This document shows, in pieces, positions 26,395-37,235 of a DNA stretch of 64,000 bases. The position numbers and the translations under genes are program-made. The stretch comes from UBA2589 sp039030015 (lineage in GTDB: Bacteria > Gemmatimonadota > Gemmatimonadetes > Longimicrobiales > Gaopeijiaceae). Under the pieces are notes generated by a model, which did no database searches, was not told where the DNA came from, and saw only the letters and a program-made list of their open reading frames with translations. Each line of letters begins with the position of its first letter. Position 1 is the stretch's first letter. The stretch spans positions 1 through 64,000 of the forward strand of contig JBCCEZ010000017.1 of NCBI GenBank assembly GCA_039030015.1, given 5' to 3'.

Positions 26395-27659
26395 CTACGC
26401 CGACACGTCGGAGCGACCGCGCCGGAGGAGGCGCCACACGCGCGCGGACAGTTCGACAGGCGAGAATGGCTTGAGGACGTAGTCGTCGGCCCCGAGCTGG
26501 AAGCCACGAACCACATCCGCCTCACTGCCCATGGACGTCAGCATGATGATCGGCACCGCAGAGAACGACGGCGTGCGTCGAAGCCGCTCGAGCACTTCGA
26601 AGCCATCCATCCCCGGCATCTTCACGTCGAGAATCAGAAGGTCCGGCGTGTCGTCGAGCGCCAACTGGTAGACTTCGCTCCCGTTGTCGACCCGGACGAC
26701 GTCGAGACCTTCCTTCTCGAGTCGATGCACCAGGATGGTCGCCGAGATTTCATCGTCTTCCGCGATGAGGACCCGTCCCGAGGTGTGGCCGGGTGCGGCG
26801 TCTCGTGCAACGACCTGGTTCCGGCCGGCCTCCTGCGCGCGGAAGAGCCGAACCCGGGCCTCGTCGAGTGCCTGGTTCAGCGTCGTGCCGTCGGTCACGT
26901 CGATCACTCCGATCGACGCTGTCAGGCGGAAGGTCTCACCGTCGGGAGCGTCGATCGACACCTCGCGCAGCCGGTCCAGAATCCGCTCGGCACGTTCGAC
27001 CGCGGACGGGTCGTCCGTGCGACCGGACAGCAAGATGAATTCACCCGCACCGAGGCGCGCGAGGAAGCCCCCCTCCCCCATCGCGTCCCGCATCGGTCCG
27101 GCGACCGAGCGGAGGATCTCTTCCCCGAAATCCCAGCCCCATCGTTCCGTCACGGAGAGGAATCCGTCGAGTTGGATCAGGGCGAGCGCCGAAGACGCAC
27201 CGTCCTGTTGGTAGCGGGCGCGCGCGCCCGCTCGATTCGGGAGTCCGGTGATCTCGTCGACTTCAGCCGCTCGGGTTCGGGCGGCCGAACGTTCGAGTCG
27301 GGTGCGGACATCGGTGGAGACCACATCCGGATCGAATGGCTTCTCGACGTAGAGGTCGGCCCCCAGCGAGTAGCAGTCCTGGCGGATGTCCGAGCCGCCA
27401 CGCGCCGACACGACGATGATCGGTACGCCAGCCGTCCTCGGCTCACTCCGGAAGCGGGTCAGGAGCGCTCGACCGTCCACGTCGGGAAGGATGAGGTCGA
27501 GCACGATGAGGTCGATCGGTTCGCGCTGGGCGATATCGATGGCGGCTTCGCCGCTCGCCGCCGTGTGAAGGGTCCGTGCGGGTCCGTCGAGAATCGCGCG
27601 CAACAGATACGCGATCTCCGGATCGTCCTCGACGATCAGGAGGCCCCACGAGGGCGTGC

Positions 27660-27663
<4 letters not shown>
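26395..27663 (-). CDS. response regulator REC - degenerate GGDEF - REC
   Basis: A 422-residue soluble regulator. REC1 (about 5-125) has acidic pair EDD, phospho-Asp in IVLDLILP and Lys in VEKPF. A GGDEF-fold domain (about 140-290) starts ITGLPNRAGARARYQQ. REC2 (about 300-418) has EDD, ILDVKMPG and LKPFSP. The cyclase signature reads R-L-GAGEF in place of GGDEF, so the third, metal-binding acidic residue is Gly and synthesis of c-di-GMP is doubtful. The domain may bind nucleotide or act only as an adaptor. The start is GTG, overlapping the kinase stop by 4 nt (GTGA). Confidence 0.9.
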
Positions 27664-31042
<3,379 letters not shown>

Positions 31043-31046
<4 letters not shown>

Positions 31047-31417
31047 CTCGTCGGGTTCAGGCAACCTTCGATCGCATCGATGAGCACGTCTTCGTCCATG
31101 ATGGGCTTCGTGACGTACTCGTTGAAGCCCATCGAGAGATACTTCTCCCGGTCCCCCGCCATCGCGTGCGCGGTCAGCGCGATGACAGGAATGTCCTTGA
31201 GGTCGTCGCGGGTCTTCAACCACGCGAGCACCTCGGTTCCGTCCATCTCCGGCAACGAGATGTCCAAGAGAATGAGCTCCGGCACATTGTTCGGGAGGCC
31301 GTCCACGGCCTCCACGCCGGTCTCGTATTCAGAAAGCTCGTAACGGTCCTCGAGGAGGGCCTGAACGAGCATCCGGTTGTCCGGGTTGTCTTCGACGACG
31401 GCGACTCTACGACTCAT
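31043..31417 (-). CDS. single-domain response regulator (CheY-like)
   Basis: A 124-residue stand-alone receiver. It has the acidic pair in VVEDNPDNRML, phospho-Asp in ILLDISLPEMDG, the Thr/Ala switch in ALTAHAM and Lys in VTKPIMDED, so all phosphorylation residues are present. It overlaps the Hpt gene by 11 nt and the kinase gene by 4 nt, and is probably a shuttle between the two. Confidence 0.93.
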
Positions 31418-31775
31418 GATGCGGCATTCCCTGTTCGATCGACTTCAGCTCGGTCATCGCATCCGCGTAGGCGCTCTCGATATCCGGAAGGAGCTCTCGC
31501 ATGGCCTCGAGATTCTGATCCAACGAGGCGCTCTCGATCTTCGTGGCGAGGGTGCGGAGGTGCTCCGCACCGATGTTCGCGGCACTCGACTTCAGCGAGT
31601 GGGCTCCGCGCTCGGTCTCCTCAGGATCATCCTGCGTGACCCCTGTCCGGATCTGGTCCATTCTCATCCCTGAGTTCTTCAGAAAGAGACGAACCATCTG
31701 GGCGGCGAGCTTGTCCCCGCCCCACTCCTTCAGGCGCTCGAGCGCCGAGGGATCGATGACTTGAGTGTCGGTCAT
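31407..31775 (-). CDS. Hpt phosphotransfer domain protein
   Basis: A 122-residue histidine phosphotransfer protein. The phosphorylated histidine is in RGAHSLKSSAANIGA, the Hpt signature. I start it at the ATG at 31775; the frame continues upstream to 32588 but that part mirrors rpe. It is the first gene of the six-gene run Hpt, receiver, hybrid kinase, REC-GGDEF-REC, HEAT, glycosyltransferase. It lies 140 nt after rpe with no clear promoter in between. Confidence 0.9.
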   Translation of the reverse strand: MTDTQVIDPSALERLKEWGGDKLAAQMVRLFLKNSGMRMDQIRTGVTQDDPEETERGAHSLKSSAANIGAEHLRTLATKIESASLDQNLEAMRELLPDIESAYADAMTELKSIEQGMPHHES

Positions 31776-31915
31776 AGTTGGCGATTTCTTGGGGGGCCGT
31801 ACCGCTGTTGCAGTGTAAAGATCCGCAGTCGCGAAGGCCATGATTTCGAACGCCGCCCCACGCCACGCCACGCATGGATTCTCGGCCGAAGGGGCGATGG
31901 ACTGAAGTCGCCGGC

Positions 31916-32581
31916 TCAGCCCCCGATGGCGCGTCGCATTGCGCGGACCCCTTCGGCCGCTCCCGACGTGTGACCGTACACCGCCGAACCCGCCACGAGA
32001 ACCGTGGCCCCGGCGTCGATCAAGGCCCGCGCGTTGCCGGTAACGACCCCCCCGTCGACCTCCAGTTCTGCGGCTGAGCCCGCCCGATCGAGCATCGCTC
32101 GAGCTCGGGCGACCTTGTCCGTGCTGGCCTCGATGTACTTCTGTCCACCGAAGCCGGGATTCACCGACATCACGAGGAGAAGATCCAGCTCCGCCGCCAC
32201 CTCGCGCACGGAAGCGAGCGGTGTCGCGGGGTTCAAGGCGACACCGGCCTTCGCGCCGAGTTCCTTGATGCGTTGGATCGTGCGGTGGAGGTGCGGGCAC
32301 GCCTCGACGTGCACCGTCACGACGTCGGCGCCGGCCGAGACGAAGTCCTCGAGGTATCGGTCCGGGTTCTCGATCATCAGGTGTACGTCGAGGGGCAACG
32401 CAGTGGACCGGCGCGCCCCCGCGGTGATGATGGGGCCGATCGTGATGTTCGGGACGAAGTGGCCATCCATAACGTCGACGTGAACCCAGTCGGCACCGCC
32501 CTCCTCGATCGCACCGATGTCGCGAGCGAGATGTGCGAAGTCTGCGGACAGGATCGATGGCGCGATCTTCGGGGCGCTCAA
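31916..32581 (-). CDS. rpe: ribulose-phosphate 3-epimerase
   Basis: A 221-residue TIM-barrel enzyme interconverting ribulose-5-phosphate and xylulose-5-phosphate. It opens APSILSADFAHL, and has HVDVMDGHFVPNITIGP (metal His/Asp), HLMIENPDRY, MSVNPGFGGQ and ELEVDGGVV, all family motifs at the right spacing. The family N-terminus fixes the start at a TTG (32581) that overlaps the rpiA stop (TTGA), with GAGGGGGTG as ribosome site. The longer open frame to 32854 is a shadow of rpiA. Confidence 0.94.
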   Translation of the reverse strand: MSAPKIAPSILSADFAHLARDIGAIEEGGADWVHVDVMDGHFVPNITIGPIITAGARRSTALPLDVHLMIENPDRYLEDFVSAGADVVTVHVEACPHLHRTIQRIKELGAKAGVALNPATPLASVREVAAELDLLLVMSVNPGFGGQKYIEASTDKVARARAMLDRAGSAAELEVDGGVVTGNARALIDAGATVLVAGSAVYGHTSGAAEGVRAMRRAIGG

Positions 32582-33291
32582 CCCACACCCCCTCGAGTCA
32601 TCGTCGACACCCCATCCGCGCTGGCGATGACCGCCGTGTCCGCCATCCCGAGGAAGAGCCCTGTATCGACGACGCCTGCCCGATAGAGCAGCGCCCGCTC
32701 CAGTGCGGAAGGATCGGGAATCCCGTCGTCGAAGCGTGCGTCGAGGAAGACGTTCCCGTTGTCGCTCCGGACCGGAGAGTCGTTCGCATCGAGCCGGAGC
32801 GTTGCCGAAGCGCCGAGTCCCTCGATGAAGCGCGCTTGGGCATCGAGCGCCCAATCGACGACCTCTACGGGGAGCGGAGCCTTCTGTCCGAGTCGATCGA
32901 CGAGCTTCGTGTCGTCGGAGATGATGACCAGCCGCTTCGACGCCTGAGCCACCATCTTCTCACGGAGGAGAGCGGCCCCGAGCCCCTTGATGAGGTCCAA
33001 GTTCGGCGCCACTTCGTCGGCGCCATCGATCGTCATGTCGAGTTCAGGGTGGGCCCCGAGCTCCGCGAGCGGGATGCCCAACTCGAGGGCCTGCTGCTCC
33101 GTGCGGACCGAGGTCGGCACTCCGACGATGTCGCGAAGTCGGCCCTCTCGGAGTGCTTCACCGAGAAGATCGACGAGATGATAGACGGTACTCCCGGTTC
33201 CGAGTCCGAGCACCATGCCACTGTCGACGAGGCGAAGCGCTTCCGCGGCCGCGTCTCGCTTGAGGGAGTCCAGGGTCACCGTGGATGACAT
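32578..33291 (-). CDS. rpiA: ribose-5-phosphate isomerase A
   Basis: A 237-residue enzyme interconverting ribose-5-phosphate and ribulose-5-phosphate. VLGLGTGSTVYHLVDLL (phosphate loop), DMTIDGADEVAPNLDLIKGLGAA cut here to the DGADEV and KGxGAA motifs, and a late EREAxxxAR-like DARFDDGIPD match RpiA. The ATG at 33291 gives the usual length. It overlaps rpe by 4 nt, and the pair forms the reversible pentose-phosphate step. It lies 88 nt after argH. Confidence 0.93.
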   Translation of the reverse strand: MSSTVTLDSLKRDAAAEALRLVDSGMVLGLGTGSTVYHLVDLLGEALREGRLRDIVGVPTSVRTEQQALELGIPLAELGAHPELDMTIDGADEVAPNLDLIKGLGAALLREKMVAQASKRLVIISDDTKLVDRLGQKAPLPVEVVDWALDAQARFIEGLGASATLRLDANDSPVRSDNGNVFLDARFDDGIPDPSALERALLYRAGVVDTGLFLGMADTAVIASADGVSTMTRGGVG

Positions 33292-33379
33292 GCGAGGGGG
33301 CGTAGAGGCCGGTGGGCGCCGGAATGTACGGCGCGCCCCACCGACGATCCACTCGCGCCCGGCTGGGGCGGCGGGTGCG

Positions 33380-34765
33380 TCAGCTTTCGGCGACTCGAGC
33401 CAGACGGGTGCGCGCGTCGACCAGCTGGGCCTCGACGGACTCGCGGCCCGTCCCGCCGGCGGCGGCCCGAGCGTCCACCGACGCGGTCCACTCGAATGCC
33501 GATACGACATCGGCTTCGAACGCCGCGTGCTCCGCCTTCAAGTCGTCGAGGGAGAGATCGGACAGCGCCACGCCCTGCTCCTCCGCTCTTCGCACCAACC
33601 TCCCCACCACCTCGTGGGTCGTCCGGAAGGGTACGCCGCGTCGCACCAGGTAGTCCGCGAGGTCCGTCGCCAAGAGTTGGCTGTCGAGCGCCTGGGAGAT
33701 GCGATCGTCGACGAATGTGGCCGTGGCCATCGCCCCGGTCATCGCGGGCAAGGTCATGAAGAGGGTGTCGAGCGTGTCGAAGAGAGGCGCCTTGTCTTCC
33801 TGGAGATCTCGATTGTAGCTCGTCGGGAGCCCCTTCAAGAGCGTGAGCATCGACATGAGGTTGCCCACCAGGCGGCCCGACTTGCCACGCGCCAACTCAC
33901 CGACGTCCGGATTCCGCTTCTGCGGCATGAGGGACGAGCCGGTGCTGTACCCGTCCGAAAGCCGAAGGAAGCCGAACTCGACGCTCGAGAAGAGCACGAC
34001 GTCCTCGGCGAGGCGAGAGAGATGAACGCCGAGCATCGCCCCGGCGTACGTCGTGTCGACGATCCAGTCGCGATCGGACACCGCATCCACCGAATTCTCC
34101 GAGACGGCGTCGAAGCCCAACTCTTCCCGGAGCCCCTCCCGATCGATCGGGAACGGACATCCGGCGATGGCCCCCGACCCGAGGGGCATGACGGACGCCG
34201 CTCGGCGCGCCGCGGCGATCCGTTCCACGTCTCGAAGGAGTGGGAACAGGTGGCTCAGGACCCACTGGGCGGCGCGGATGGGCTGCGCCTGCTGCAGGTG
34301 GGTGTAGCCGGGCATGATCGTGTCCTGCCCGCGCTCGGCCAGCGTCACGAGCGCGTGTCCGAGGGCTACGACTTCGTCGCGGACGCGGTCCAAGGCGGCC
34401 ATGCCGTACAGCCGCACACCGGTCGACGACTGGTCGTTCCGGGAGCGTCCTGTGTGGAGCTTACCCGCGACGTCCCCGGCCTCTTCACCGAGGAGACGCT
34501 CGACCATCGAGTGGATGTCCTCGTCGGGTGCGTCGGCGAATCCCTCCCGTTCGATCCGGTCGGCAACCCGGCCCAACCCCTCGACGATTCGATCCACTTC
34601 GTCCTGCGTCAGTACCTCGGCCCGGCCGAGTGCTTTCGCCCATGCGACGGAACCGCGCACGTCTTCACGCCACAGCCGTTGGTCGACGGAGAGACTCAGG
34701 TTGAACGGCACCATCGCTGGTGCCATTCCCTCCTCGAATCGTCCTCCCCAGAGATTCCCGCTCAG
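33380..34765 (-). CDS. argH: argininosuccinate lyase
   Basis: An enzyme that splits argininosuccinate into arginine and fumarate. The family signature GSSLMPQKRNPDV is present, as are RSRNDQ in the N-terminal third and the helical bundle length. The first ATG (34726) would cut off the conserved N-terminal LWGGRFEEG, which is encoded just upstream in frame. The only codon that includes it without a preceding better start is a CTG at 34765, within the argG stop (CTGA) and 4-5 nt after a GGGGG run. I therefore extend to the CTG (461 residues). Confidence 0.88.
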   Translation of the reverse strand: MSGNLWGGRFEEGMAPAMVPFNLSLSVDQRLWREDVRGSVAWAKALGRAEVLTQDEVDRIVEGLGRVADRIEREGFADAPDEDIHSMVERLLGEEAGDVAGKLHTGRSRNDQSSTGVRLYGMAALDRVRDEVVALGHALVTLAERGQDTIMPGYTHLQQAQPIRAAQWVLSHLFPLLRDVERIAAARRAASVMPLGSGAIAGCPFPIDREGLREELGFDAVSENSVDAVSDRDWIVDTTYAGAMLGVHLSRLAEDVVLFSSVEFGFLRLSDGYSTGSSLMPQKRNPDVGELARGKSGRLVGNLMSMLTLLKGLPTSYNRDLQEDKAPLFDTLDTLFMTLPAMTGAMATATFVDDRISQALDSQLLATDLADYLVRRGVPFRTTHEVVGRLVRRAEEQGVALSDLSLDDLKAEHAAFEADVVSAFEWTASVDARAAAGGTGRESVEAQLVDARTRLARVAES

Positions 34766-36009
34766 ATGGCCCCCGCTTCGATGACCTCCTCGATCAGCCG
34801 GGCCACGTGATCACCCTCCTGTGAAGGGCGAGCGGCCGCGGCGCGGATCGGGAGCCCGAACAGCCGGATGAAGCCGGCTGCATCGGCATGATCGTACGTC
34901 GCTGCGGCACCGAAGCTAGCGAGATCCTCGCGATAGAGGGACACCGGGCTCTGCCGGGAGACCGCCTTCGCTGATCCCTTGTACAGCTTCATGCGCACGG
35001 AACCGGTCACGTTGGCGCAGAGCACGTTGGCCATGGCCTGGAGCGCTTCCCGTTCGGGCGTCCACCAGCGGCCTTCGTAGAGCATGTCGGCCCAACGCTG
35101 TGCCATCTCATCCTTGAGGCCTTCGGAGCGCCGGTCGATCGTGATCGACTCGAGGTCCTTGAGGGCATCGTAGAGAATCGTCCCGCCGGGTGTCTCGTAG
35201 ACCCCACGCGACTTCATGCCCACCAGTCGATTCTCGACGATGTCCGCACGGCCGACGCCGTGCCGGGATCCGATCGCGTTGAGGGTCTCGAGCAGCTGCA
35301 CCGGAGACATCGCCTCACCGTCGACGGAGACGGGCACGCCGGCCTCGAAGCCGATCGTCACATACTGCGGGTCGTCCGGGGCGAGCTCGGGAGCGAGAGT
35401 CCAGAGGTACATCGCCTCTTCGGCTTCGTACGCGGGATCCTCGAGCGGCCCTCCCTCGTGGGAGATGTGCCAGAGGTTCTCGTCGCGAGAGTACAGCTTC
35501 GTCTCGTCCACGCCTTCGAGGGAGATACCCCGTTCACGCGCGTACGCGACGCACGCCTCGCGCGATTCGAGGTCCCACTCGCGCCAAGGGGCGATGACCT
35601 TGAGCTCCGGCCCAAGGGCAGCGTACGCCAACTCGAAGCGCACCTGGTCGTTCCCCTTGCCGGTGCACCCGTGGGCGACGGCTTCCGCGCCGACCTGGCG
35701 GGCGATCTCGACCTGGCGCCGCCCGAGTAGGGGCCGGGCCATCGCGGTGCCGAGAAGGTATTTGCGACCATAGACGGCGCCGATCTTCAACGTGGGGAAG
35801 ACGAAGTCCTCCACGAACTCGTGCCGGAGGTCTTCGCCGAAGAACGCCGAGCCTCCCGTGCGGATCGCCTTGGCCTCGAGGCCCTCGAGGCCACCTTGTT
35901 GGCCCACGTCGCCGGCCATACAGACGACCTCGGCGCCGTAGTTCTCCTTGAGCCACGGCACGATGACCGACGTGTCGAGTCCGCCCGAGTAGCCGAGTAC
36001 GACCTTCAT
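34762..36009 (-). CDS. argG: argininosuccinate synthase
   Basis: A 415-residue ligase joining citrulline and aspartate with ATP. It begins KVVLGYSGGLDTSVIVPWL, the PP-loop (SGGLDTS), and has HGCTGKGNDQVRFE, both diagnostic. The ATG at 36009 is fixed by that N-terminus; the open frame extends to 36210 without family similarity. It is followed by argH with a CTGA overlap. A promoter and candidate ArgR box lie about 170 nt upstream (36178-36210), leaving a leader of roughly 165 nt with a small hairpin (36097-36111). Confidence 0.95.
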   Translation of the reverse strand: MKVVLGYSGGLDTSVIVPWLKENYGAEVVCMAGDVGQQGGLEGLEAKAIRTGGSAFFGEDLRHEFVEDFVFPTLKIGAVYGRKYLLGTAMARPLLGRRQVEIARQVGAEAVAHGCTGKGNDQVRFELAYAALGPELKVIAPWREWDLESREACVAYARERGISLEGVDETKLYSRDENLWHISHEGGPLEDPAYEAEEAMYLWTLAPELAPDDPQYVTIGFEAGVPVSVDGEAMSPVQLLETLNAIGSRHGVGRADIVENRLVGMKSRGVYETPGGTILYDALKDLESITIDRRSEGLKDEMAQRWADMLYEGRWWTPEREALQAMANVLCANVTGSVRMKLYKGSAKAVSRQSPVSLYREDLASFGAAATYDHADAAGFIRLFGLPIRAAAARPSQEGDHVARLIEEVIEAGAI

Positions 36010-36177
36010 CTTCCCTACCCCTGTCGACCAGTTGGTCATCTTGTGAAAAAGAGGCCCGGGGGTCGGAAGGCCGACGACTTCCCGCCAGAGCGCCGGGGGG
36101 CCGAATGCCCCGTTCTTCCGCCCCCGGTCCCCTTCATATGGGTCCGAGCTGGTCCGCATGGTTCTATGCAGGACGAA

Positions 36178-36191
36178 AGAATAAATATGCA
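36178..36191 (-). promoter_or_regulatory. candidate ArgR (ARG) box over the argGH -10 element
   Basis: AGAATAAATATGCA matches the bacterial ARG box TGAATAATTATTCA at 11 of 14 positions by my count. It covers the -10 hexamer of the argGH promoter, so a bound ArgR would block polymerase. The half-site TATGCA recurs exactly 21 bp away (36165-36170), the centre spacing of paired boxes in enterobacteria. The argR gene itself lies just upstream. Confidence 0.6.
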
Positions 36192-36210
36192 AACCACCCG
36201 ATCCCGTCAA
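36182..36210 (-). promoter_or_regulatory. sigma-70-type promoter for argG-argH
   Basis: On the minus strand TTGACG (36210-36205), a 17-nt spacer and TATTTA (36187-36182) form the best consensus promoter in the window. Transcription would start near 36175 and run into argG. Confidence 0.65.
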
Positions 36211-36218
36211 CCGCTAGC

Positions 36219-36671
36219 TCAGCGGGTCGTCGCCATCGCCTCCAGACGAGCGCGAATCTCATCGAGCTTGGCCGGATCCCGAAGGATCAGGAGAATCGTA
36301 TCGTCGCCGGCCAGCGTCCCGAGAACCTCGGGCCACTCCTCCCAGTCGATCGCAGCGGCTACGGTCTGCGCCCCGCCCTTCATCGTGCGTACGACGAGCA
36401 GGTGGTCGACGCCGTCCGCGCTGTGGAACAAGGCGGGGAGAAGACTGTCGAGTGACGGGGTGCTGTCCCATTCGTCGGGGGAGGAGTAGACGCTGGTGCC
36501 GTCGGCGCTCGGGGCCTTCACGAGGCGCAGCTCACGGATGTCCCGTGAGAGTGTGGCCTGCGTCACCTCTGTGCCGCGCACTCCGAGCAGCTCACGGAGC
36601 GATTCCTGACTCGAGACCCGATTCGTTCGGATCACCTCGAGGATCAGCGCGTGGCGTTCCCGTTTGCTCAC
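36219..36671 (-). CDS. argR: arginine repressor ArgR
   Basis: A 150-residue regulator. The N-terminal winged helix (about 1-70) has VTQATLSRDIRELRLVK, the DNA-recognition motif. The C-terminal oligomerisation and arginine-binding domain carries GDDTILLILRD, the family GTIAGDDTI-type motif. It starts with a GTG overlapping the trx stop (GTGA). Its target is probably the ARG box upstream of argG, immediately downstream of this gene. No similar box was seen at arcA. Confidence 0.94.
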   Translation of the reverse strand: MSKRERHALILEVIRTNRVSSQESLRELLGVRGTEVTQATLSRDIRELRLVKAPSADGTSVYSSPDEWDSTPSLDSLLPALFHSADGVDHLLVVRTMKGGAQTVAAAIDWEEWPEVLGTLAGDDTILLILRDPAKLDEIRARLEAMATTR

Positions 36672-37117
36672 GAGAGGGCCTCCACCACGAACTCTCGCAC
36701 GCGCTCCGGCTCGAACCCAAGAGACCGATGCGTCTCCTCACCGTTCTGGATGACCACGATGGTCGGGATGCTCCGGATCTCGTACCGCATGGCGACGTCG
36801 GGGGCTGCGTCGGTATCGACCTTCACGACCAACATCTTGCCGATCTGTTGGTGAGCGATCTCGTCGACGAGGGGGGCGACCATTTTGCACGGCGCGCACC
36901 AATCGGCGTAGAAGTCGACGAGGACCGGTACCGCCGATTCCAACACCGTCGCGTCGAAATCCTCCTGGGCCACCTTGAGCGGGCGATCCAGCAAGGTCGG
37001 CTTGCCGCACGCCGGGCATGGGGGTCGGTCTTCCGCCTGGGCCACGTCGATCGAGTGGAGTTCCAGGCAAAAGCCGCACCGTACGGTGACGTGCTGTTGG
37101 GTCGGTGTCTCGGGCAT
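36668..37117 (-). CDS. trxC: thioredoxin with N-terminal zinc motif (TrxC type)
   Basis: A 149-residue thioredoxin 2. An N-terminal zinc ribbon with two CxxC pairs (CGFC and CPAC, about residues 11-33) precedes a thioredoxin domain with active site DFYADWCAPCKM and cis-Pro in IRSIPTIVV. It reduces disulfides in the cytoplasm and is often stress-related. It overlaps argR by 4 nt and so is probably co-transcribed with it. Confidence 0.92.
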   Translation of the reverse strand: MPETPTQQHVTVRCGFCLELHSIDVAQAEDRPPCPACGKPTLLDRPLKVAQEDFDATVLESAVPVLVDFYADWCAPCKMVAPLVDEIAHQQIGKMLVVKVDTDAAPDVAMRYEIRSIPTIVVIQNGEETHRSLGFEPERVREFVVEALS

Positions 37118-37182
37118 GGCCGTCCGCGTGGGAGATCTCTGGAGCCGCCCCTGAAGATGGTCGGGCGGGTAGCCTATGCGAA

Positions 37183-37213
37183 CCCCGCCGCCCCCCGAAG
37201 GAGGACGGCGGGG
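37183..37213 (-). terminator. GC-rich hairpin after the TonB-dependent receptor gene
   Basis: On the minus strand CCCCGCCGTCCTCC and GGGGGGCGGCGGGG form a 14-bp stem with two G-U pairs and a tight TTC loop, 23 nt after the receptor stop. There is no real T-run after it (GTTCGC), so termination strength is uncertain. Confidence 0.5.
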
Positions 37214-37235
37214 TCGAGGCGAGTCACGAGGTCCG

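Noticed and set aside
31776..32588. Long N-terminal extension of the Hpt protein
   Set aside because: The extension lies in another frame of rpe and is Arg-rich; the Hpt domain starts normally at 31775.
32582..32854. N-terminal extension of rpe
   Set aside because: It mirrors rpiA; the family N-terminus APSILSADF begins right after the TTG at 32581.
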